A DNA stretch of 34,195 nt from JBDIAR01 sp039812545 (lineage in GTDB: Bacteria > Actinomycetota > Actinomycetes > Actinomycetales > Dermatophilaceae): assembly GCA_039812545.1 (NCBI GenBank), contig JBDIAR010000008.1:1-34195 (forward strand). Direction: 5' to 3'. The notes beneath the pieces are model-generated. The model saw only the letters and a list, made by a program, of their open reading frames with translations, was not told the origin of the DNA and searched no databases. Positions 29,976 to 34,195 of the stretch are shown here, one piece after another; positions within the stretch are counted from its first letter, which is position 1; every line of letters begins with the position of its first letter. The translations under genes were made by a program, and so were the position numbers.

Positions 29976-30791
29976 ATGGCAGACGCCCAGCTCGGCGTGG
30001 CGAAGATCGGTGTGACGAAGATCGGCATGACGAGAATCGGCATGGGGATCGATATCGGCGGCTCGGGGATCAAGGGAGCGCCGGTCGATCTCGAAACGGG
30101 ACAGCTGACCCGGGATCGGATCAAGATCGCGACACCGTCCCCGTCCACCCCCGAGGCGGTCGCGGAGGTCGTCCGGCTCGTCGCCGACGGATTCGACGAA
30201 CTGCCCCCCTCGGCGCCGGTCGGCGTGACGATCCCCGGCGTGGTCCAGCACGGCGTGGTGCGGACAGCGGCGAATATCGACAAGCAGTGGATCGGTTTCG
30301 ACGCGCAGTCGTTGTTCACCACCGCCATCGGGCGGCCGTGCTTCCTGGTCAACGACGCCGACGCCGCCGGAGTGGCCGAGGCCAGGTTCGGCGCGGCCGA
30401 GGGACAGCGCGGCCTGGTCGTCGTCACCACGTTGGGGACCGGCATCGGAACAGCGTTGATCTACAACGGCTCCCTCATTCCCAACGCCGAACTCGGCCAC
30501 ATCGAGGTCGACGGTTTCGACGCCGAGACCAAGGCCGCCGCCAGCGCGCGAGAACGCGAGGGGTTGACCTACCCCCAATGGGCCAAGCGGCTGCAGCGCT
30601 ACTTCACCGCGCTGGAGGATCTGCTCTGGCCCGACCTGTTCGTCGTCGGCGGCGGCGTCTCTCGCAAGTCCGAGAAATTCCTGCCGTTGCTGAAGCTGCG
30701 CACGCCGATCGTGCCGGCCGCGACGCGCAACGGCGCCGGCATCGCCGGCGCCGCCGTGCTGGCGGCCGAGCCCACCACCGCGCCCTGGTGA
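29976..30791 (+). CDS. ppgK: Polyphosphate glucokinase
   Basis: Phosphorylates glucose using inorganic polyphosphate or ATP; an actinobacterial ROK-family enzyme. It has 271 residues. Phosphate-binding GIDIGGSGIKGAPVDL (residues 24-39), VNDADAAGVAEARFG, TLGTGIGTALIYNG and the metal-region ELGHIEVDG are visible. Residues 10-24 ahead of the first strand are a short repeat (KIGVT KIGMT RIGMG) encoded by 15-nt units. A GTG directly before the ATG has slightly better spacing to AAGAAGGG and is an alternative start. It is convergent with the glgA-type gene (16 bases between stops). With glgC nearby it suggests routing glucose from polyphosphate energy towards storage glucan. Confidence 0.94.
   Translation: MADAQLGVAKIGVTKIGMTRIGMGIDIGGSGIKGAPVDLETGQLTRDRIKIATPSPSTPEAVAEVVRLVADGFDELPPSAPVGVTIPGVVQHGVVRTAANIDKQWIGFDAQSLFTTAIGRPCFLVNDADAAGVAEARFGAAEGQRGLVVVTTLGTGIGTALIYNGSLIPNAELGHIEVDGFDAETKAAASAREREGLTYPQWAKRLQRYFTALEDLLWPDLFVVGGGVSRKSEKFLPLLKLRTPIVPAATRNGAGIAGAAVLAAEPTTAPW
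30000..30046 (+). repeat. 15-nt tandem repeat at the ppgK 5' end
   Basis: Three units close to AAGATCGGCATGACG encode KIGVT, KIGMT and RIGMG immediately before the conserved first strand of PpgK. Confidence 0.7.
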
Positions 30792-30807
30792 GCCGGCCCC
30801 CGTCGGA

Positions 30808-32010
30808 TCAACCCAGAACGGTGCGGTAGACCCCGAGCGTCTTGTCGCCGATGCTCGTCCAGGAGAAGGAGTCCACGGCGCGCTGCCGGCCGGCCAGCCC
30901 GAACCGCCGCGCCCGCGCCGGATCCGAGACGGCTTCGGTGAGGGCCCGGGCGAGATCGTCGACGAACTTGTCGGGGTCGACGGGCGTGCCGGTGCCGTCT
31001 TGAACCTGCTCGATCGGGACGAGCCAACCGGTCTCCCCGTCGACGACGACCTCGGGGATCCCGCCGGTCGCCGTTGCCACGACGGCCAGCTCACAAGCCA
31101 TCGCTTCGAGGTTGACGATGCCGAGCGGCTCGTAGACGCTCGGGCAGGCGAACACCGTCGCCGACGAGAGCAACGCGATGACCTCGGCCCGAGGCAGCAT
31201 CTCGGCGATCCAGTGCACGCCCGAACCGCGTTGGGCGCGTAGCTCGTTCATCAGGCCCTCCACCTCGGCCATGATCTCCGGGGTGTCCGGGGCCCCGGCG
31301 CACAAGATGAGCTGGACGTCCGGCGGGAGTTGCGCACAGGCCCGCAGCAGGTACGGCAACCCCTTCTGCCGGGTGATCCGGCCCACGAAGATGACCGACG
31401 GCTTGTCCGGGTCGACGCCGTGCTTGGCGACCACGGCCTTCGCCTCGTCGCTGCGATTCGCCTGCCACAGTTGCGAATCGATGCCGTTGTGGACGATGAA
31501 GACCTTCGCCGGGTCGAGGGAGGGGTAGCTGCGCAGGATGTCCTCCCGCATACCCCCGCTCACCGCGATGACACCGGCCGCTCCCTCGTATGCCGTCTTC
31601 TCGACGAACGAACTCAGTCGGTAGCCGCCGCCGAGCTGCTCGGCCTTCCAGGGCCGCATGGGTTCCAGGCTGTGGGCGCTCACCACGTGCGGGACGCCGT
31701 TGAGCAGGCCGGCGACGTGACCGGCGAAATTGGCATACCAGGTATGGGAATGCACGAGATCGGTGCCGGTGCATCCGGCGGCGATGGCCAGATCGACACC
31801 CATCGTCTGCAGCGCCGCGTTGGCGTCCGCCAACTCGGGCAGGTCCGGGTATGCCGTCGTGCCGGGTTCGTCTCGGGGCGCGCCGAAGCACCGCACCTGA
31901 ACGTCGATGTCACCTCGAGCGCGCAGCGCTCGGGTGAGTTCGGCGACGTGAACTCCGGCGCCGCCATAGATGGCCGGGGGATATTCCTTGGAGATGATGT
32001 CGACTCGCAC
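30808..32010 (-). CDS. glgM: GT4-type glycogen synthase / alpha-maltose-1-phosphate synthase
   Basis: A GT4 glycosyltransferase, 400 residues. In mycobacteria the homologue next to glgC (annotated glgA, now GlgM) makes maltose 1-phosphate from ADP-glucose and glucose 1-phosphate. That is the likeliest activity here; classical glycogen synthase is the alternative. Visible are the N-terminal donor loop EYPPAIYGGAGVHVAELT, VSAHSLEPMRPWK, FVGRITRQKGLPYLL and the E-x7-E motif in YEPLGIVNLEAMAC. The open frame extends upstream over glgC. The GTG start is chosen from the conserved N-terminus and TAATCT seven bases upstream. It is divergent from glgC across 63 bases, the mycobacterial arrangement. 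Confidence 0.93.
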   Translation of the reverse strand: MRVDIISKEYPPAIYGGAGVHVAELTRALRARGDIDVQVRCFGAPRDEPGTTAYPDLPELADANAALQTMGVDLAIAAGCTGTDLVHSHTWYANFAGHVAGLLNGVPHVVSAHSLEPMRPWKAEQLGGGYRLSSFVEKTAYEGAAGVIAVSGGMREDILRSYPSLDPAKVFIVHNGIDSQLWQANRSDEAKAVVAKHGVDPDKPSVIFVGRITRQKGLPYLLRACAQLPPDVQLILCAGAPDTPEIMAEVEGLMNELRAQRGSGVHWIAEMLPRAEVIALLSSATVFACPSVYEPLGIVNLEAMACELAVVATATGGIPEVVVDGETGWLVPIEQVQDGTGTPVDPDKFVDDLARALTEAVSDPARARRFGLAGRQRAVDSFSWTSIGDKTLGVYRTVLG

Positions 32011-32017
32011 GCTCCTG

Positions 32018-32023
32018 AGATTA
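32018..32023 (-). promoter_or_regulatory. -10 element of the glgM gene
   Basis: TAATCT on the minus strand, then seven bases (CAGGAGC) before the GTG at 32010. AGGAG is too close to the GTG to be a normal ribosome-binding site, so a leaderless start is likely. Confidence 0.5.
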
Positions 32024-32060
32024 GTCCTCCGGTCCACTCCCATGACAGGGCCGCGCTCAC

Positions 32061-32066
32061 TAGGGT
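32061..32066 (+). promoter_or_regulatory. -10 element of glgC, leaderless
   Basis: TAGGGT followed by seven bases and the ATG at 32074; no ribosome-binding site. Confidence 0.55.
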
Positions 32067-32073
32067 TGGTGTC

Positions 32074-33333
32074 ATGAGCAGGCGTAGAAGCGGAAGCTCC
32101 CCCAAAGTGTTGGCAATCGTTCTGGCAGGCGGGGAAGGGAAGCGGCTGATGCCGCTGACCGCCGACCGAGCCAAGCCCGCGGTGCCGTTCGGTGGCATCT
32201 ATCGGCTCATCGATTTCGCCTTGAGCAATGTCGTCAACTCGGGCTACCTCCGGGTCGTCGTCCTCACGCAGTACAAGTCCCACAGCCTCGACGCCCACGT
32301 GACCAAGACATGGCGGATGTCCACCATGCTCGGCAACTACGTCGCCACCGTCCCGGCCCAGCAGCGCGTGGACAAGAACTGGTACCTCGGCAGCGCGGAC
32401 GCCATCTTCCAGAGCCTGAACCTCGTGCACGACGAGAAGCCCGACATCATCGTCGTCGTCGGCGCGGACCACGTGTACCGGATGGACTTCTCCCAGATGG
32501 TGGACCAGCACATCGAGAGCGGGGCTGCCTGCACGGTGGCGGCGATCCGTCAACCGATTAGTCTCGCAGACCAATTCGGCGTCATCGAGGTGTCCGACGC
32601 CGACCCGACCAAGATCGGGGCGTTCCGGGAGAAGCCGACCGACGCCAAGGGTCTGCCCGACGCGCCGCACGAGGTCCTGGCCTCCATGGGCAACTACGTG
32701 TTCACGGCGGACGCCCTGATGGAGTCCGTCATCGCCGACCACGATCTCGAGGACAGCAAGCACGACATGGGCGGCAATATCGTCCCCGACTTCGTCTCCA
32801 TCGGCGACGGCTACGTCTACGACTTCAAGAACAACGACGTCCCCGGGGCCACCGATCGCGACCGTGGCTACTGGCGCGACGTGGGGACGATGGATTCGTA
32901 CTTCGAGGCGCACATGGATCTGGTCTCGGTCCACCCGGTGTTCAACCTCTACAACTCCGACTGGCCGATCTACACCGACTACGGGCCGCAGCCTCCGGCG
33001 AAGTTCGTCCACGGCGTCGGCGACCGCATCGGTGAGGCACTGAACTCGTGCGTCTCCCCCGGTGTCGTCGTCTCCGGCGGGCAGGTCACCGGTTCCGTGC
33101 TGAGTCCCCGGGTCCGCGTCAACTCGTATGCCAACGTGATGGACTGCGTGTTGCTCGACAACGTCCGGATCGGCCGCCACGCCCAGGTACGCCGGACCAT
33201 CGTCGACAAGAACGTCGAGATCCCGGAGGGCTGCCAGATCGGATTCGACGAGGAATTCGACCGCTCCCGGGGCATCGACGTCACCGAGGGCGGGATCCGC
33301 GTGATCGGCAAGGATCAGGTCATTCCCGGCTGA
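32074..33333 (+). CDS. glgC: Glucose-1-phosphate adenylyltransferase
   Basis: Makes ADP-glucose, the donor for glycogen and maltose-1-phosphate synthesis. It has 419 residues. The nucleotidyltransferase signature AIVLAGGEGKRLMPLTADRA then KPAVPFGG is at residues 14-41, with GSADAIFQSLNLV, VVGADHVYRMDF, FREKPTD, MGNYVF and RGYWRDVGTMDSYFEAHMDL. The C-terminal left-handed beta-helix follows (VSGGQVTGSVLSPRVRVNSY). The N-terminal Arg/Lys/Ser-rich tail is where allosteric effectors bind in this family. The divergent leaderless promoter pair with glgM puts both enzymes of one pathway side by side. Confidence 0.97.
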   Translation: MSRRRSGSSPKVLAIVLAGGEGKRLMPLTADRAKPAVPFGGIYRLIDFALSNVVNSGYLRVVVLTQYKSHSLDAHVTKTWRMSTMLGNYVATVPAQQRVDKNWYLGSADAIFQSLNLVHDEKPDIIVVVGADHVYRMDFSQMVDQHIESGAACTVAAIRQPISLADQFGVIEVSDADPTKIGAFREKPTDAKGLPDAPHEVLASMGNYVFTADALMESVIADHDLEDSKHDMGGNIVPDFVSIGDGYVYDFKNNDVPGATDRDRGYWRDVGTMDSYFEAHMDLVSVHPVFNLYNSDWPIYTDYGPQPPAKFVHGVGDRIGEALNSCVSPGVVVSGGQVTGSVLSPRVRVNSYANVMDCVLLDNVRIGRHAQVRRTIVDKNVEIPEGCQIGFDEEFDRSRGIDVTEGGIRVIGKDQVIPG

Positions 33334-33369
33334 CCCGAGTCCGCGAACACCCGCAGAACCAACCCGATG

Positions 33370-33394
33370 GGGGTCTGACCGCCGGTCAGGCCCC
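33370..33394. terminator. Strong hairpin between convergent glgC and fabI
   Basis: GGGGTCTGACC (33370-33380), a three-base loop, and GGTCAGGCCCC (33384-33394) make an 11-bp stem with one G-T wobble. The fabI stop codon lies inside the right arm. There is no T-tract, as usual in G+C-rich actinobacteria. Probably a bidirectional terminator. Confidence 0.6.
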
Positions 33395-34147
33395 TATCGC
33401 GTGGTAGCCGCCGTCGACGTGCACGATCTCCCCGGTCGTCGCGGGGAACCAGTCTGAGAGCAGCGCGACACAGGCTCGCGCCGCGGCGTCGGCGCTGGAG
33501 ACGTCCCAGCCGAGGGGGGCCCGGGCGTTCCAGTTCTCCTCGAACACCTCGAAACCCGGGATCGACTTCGCCGCGGTCGTGCGAATCGGCCCGGCCGCCA
33601 CCAGGTTGCAGCGAATCCCCTTGGGCCCCAGGTCTCGTGCCAGGTAACGGTTGGTCGACTCGAAGGCCGCCTTGGCGACCCCCATCCAGTCGTAGACCGG
33701 CCAGGCCAGGGTCGCATCGAAGGTCAGGCCGACGATCGCCCCACCCGGCGACATGGCTGGGAGGGCCGCGGCGGCCAGCGCCTTGAGCGAATAGGCCGAG
33801 GTATGCAGGGCGGTGGCCACGTCGTCCCAGGTGGCGTCGAGGAAGGTGAACGCCCCGGGAGGCGCGAACCCGATCGAGTGCAGGACCCCGTCGACGCCGC
33901 CCAGGTGCTCGCCGATCCGCTCGGCCAGGGTGTCCAGGTGGTCCCCGTCGGTGACATCCAGCTCGATCACGTCCGCCGGCACCGGCAGACGCCGCGCGAT
34001 GGTGGAGGTGATCTTCATCGCCCGCCCGAAGCTGGTCAACAGGACCTGCGCCCCTTCCTGCTGGGCGATCCGCGCGACCTGGAACGCGATCGAGGTGTCG
34101 ATGAGGACGCCGGTGACGAGCAGCTTCTTGCCCTCGAGAATGCCCAT
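33386..34147 (-). CDS. fabI: Enoyl-[acyl-carrier-protein] reductase (NADH), InhA/FabI type
   Basis: Catalyses the last reduction of each fatty-acid elongation round. It has 253 residues, family length. The NADH-binding start VTGVLIDTSIAFQVARIAQ, the DVTDGDHLD region, VDGVLHSIGFAPPGAF and the catalytic Tyr-x6-Lys (Y152, K159 in YDWMGVAKAAFE) are visible, with the IRCNLVAAGPIRTTAAKSIP substrate-loop region. The overall pattern is closest to mycobacterial InhA, the isoniazid/triclosan target. The ATG is preceded by GGAAGAAG. In related genomes fabG lies directly upstream; here the window ends about 48 bases upstream, in a 13-bp direct repeat. Confidence 0.95.
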   Translation of the reverse strand: MGILEGKKLLVTGVLIDTSIAFQVARIAQQEGAQVLLTSFGRAMKITSTIARRLPVPADVIELDVTDGDHLDTLAERIGEHLGGVDGVLHSIGFAPPGAFTFLDATWDDVATALHTSAYSLKALAAAALPAMSPGGAIVGLTFDATLAWPVYDWMGVAKAAFESTNRYLARDLGPKGIRCNLVAAGPIRTTAAKSIPGFEVFEENWNARAPLGWDVSSADAAARACVALLSDWFPATTGEIVHVDGGYHAIGA

Positions 34148-34163
34148 TCTTCTTCTTCCGTCG

Positions 34164-34195
34164 TTTCGTTCGTCGGTTTCGTTCGTCGGTTTCGT
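34164..34195. repeat. 13-bp direct repeat upstream of fabI, cut by window end
   Basis: TTTCGTTCGTCGG occurs twice in tandem (34164-34176, 34177-34189) and a third copy is interrupted by the window edge. It lies just upstream of the fabI ribosome-binding site. Confidence 0.75.

Noticed and set aside
1..34195. GCATAC as an avoided or ordinary restriction site
   Set aside because: Restriction targets are usually under-represented and palindromic; this motif is strongly over-represented and asymmetric. A methylation role is still possible and is left in the finding.
1..34195. Mobile element, prophage or genomic island
   Set aside because: No transposase, integrase, tRNA, phage genes or composition break; gene order at recA-recX and at clgR-cinA-pgsA-rimO is typical for actinobacteria.

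Overview
This is a G+C-rich (estimated near 69%) chromosomal segment of an actinobacterium. The evidence is the recA-recX neighbourhood with DUF3046, clgR, cinA, pgsA and rimO, an InhA-type enoyl reductase, a polyphosphate glucokinase, a divergent glgA(glgM)/glgC pair, and many TANNNT-N6/7-GTG/ATG leaderless starts. The gene set resembles Dermatophilaceae/Intrasporangiaceae-type Micrococcales, but that placement is inference. I see no rRNA, tRNA, prophage, insertion sequence or CRISPR array. Coding density is about 95%, and no gene-free stretch exceeds about 262 bases.

Layout. 1-1051 (-): secreted, probably wall- or membrane-anchored protein with an apparent frameshift near its C-terminal stalk. 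1191-3445 (-): recX, recA and a DUF3046 gene; the recA upstream region carries a LexA box and a perfect RecA-NDp/PafBC promoter. 3542-9998 (+): a DUF3352 membrane protein and the giant helicase Lhr, behind a second perfect PafBC-type promoter. 10090-13230 (-): clgR, cinA/pncC, pgsA and rimO, the last three joined by 4-nt overlaps. 13266-15412 (+): M19 dipeptidase and a DUF1206 membrane protein. 15425-17713 (-): an overlapping operon of a diacylglycerol-kinase-family lipid kinase and two PAP2 phosphatases. 17833-24707 (+): pta, ackA, an MFS transporter and a 743-residue tandem 6-phosphofructokinase. 24714-29030 (-): SpoU/TrmH methyltransferase, TSUP permease, SPFH protein, NfeD protein and an ABC ATPase. 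29158-30791 (+): an unknown protein and ppgK. 30808-33333: glgM-type glycosyltransferase (-) and glgC (+), divergent. 33386-34147 (-): fabI/inhA.

How the genes work together. The left part is a DNA-damage module: RecA, RecX and Lhr share damage-responsive promoter motifs, and the uncharacterised DUF3352 protein is tied to Lhr by operon and promoter. The right part is carbon handling: polyphosphate-dependent glucose phosphorylation, phosphofructokinase, acetate overflow through Pta-AckA, and ADP-glucose to maltose-1-phosphate/glycogen. Lipid and envelope genes (pgsA, lipid kinase/PAP2, fabI) are interspersed.

Most unusual signals: (1) an iterated octamer GGTATGCC/GGCATACC, about 30 copies by hand count against roughly one expected from base composition, balanced between strands, denser between genes, and present as an inverted pair, a tandem in-frame repeat inside lhr, and hairpin arms. 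Its density resembles DNA-uptake-signal systems. (2) An animal/fungal-type tandem phosphofructokinase with a degenerate C-terminal half. (3) A duplicated 23-bp segment that creates an 8-codon relay ORF between pta and ackA. (4) PafBC-type control of DUF3352-lhr.
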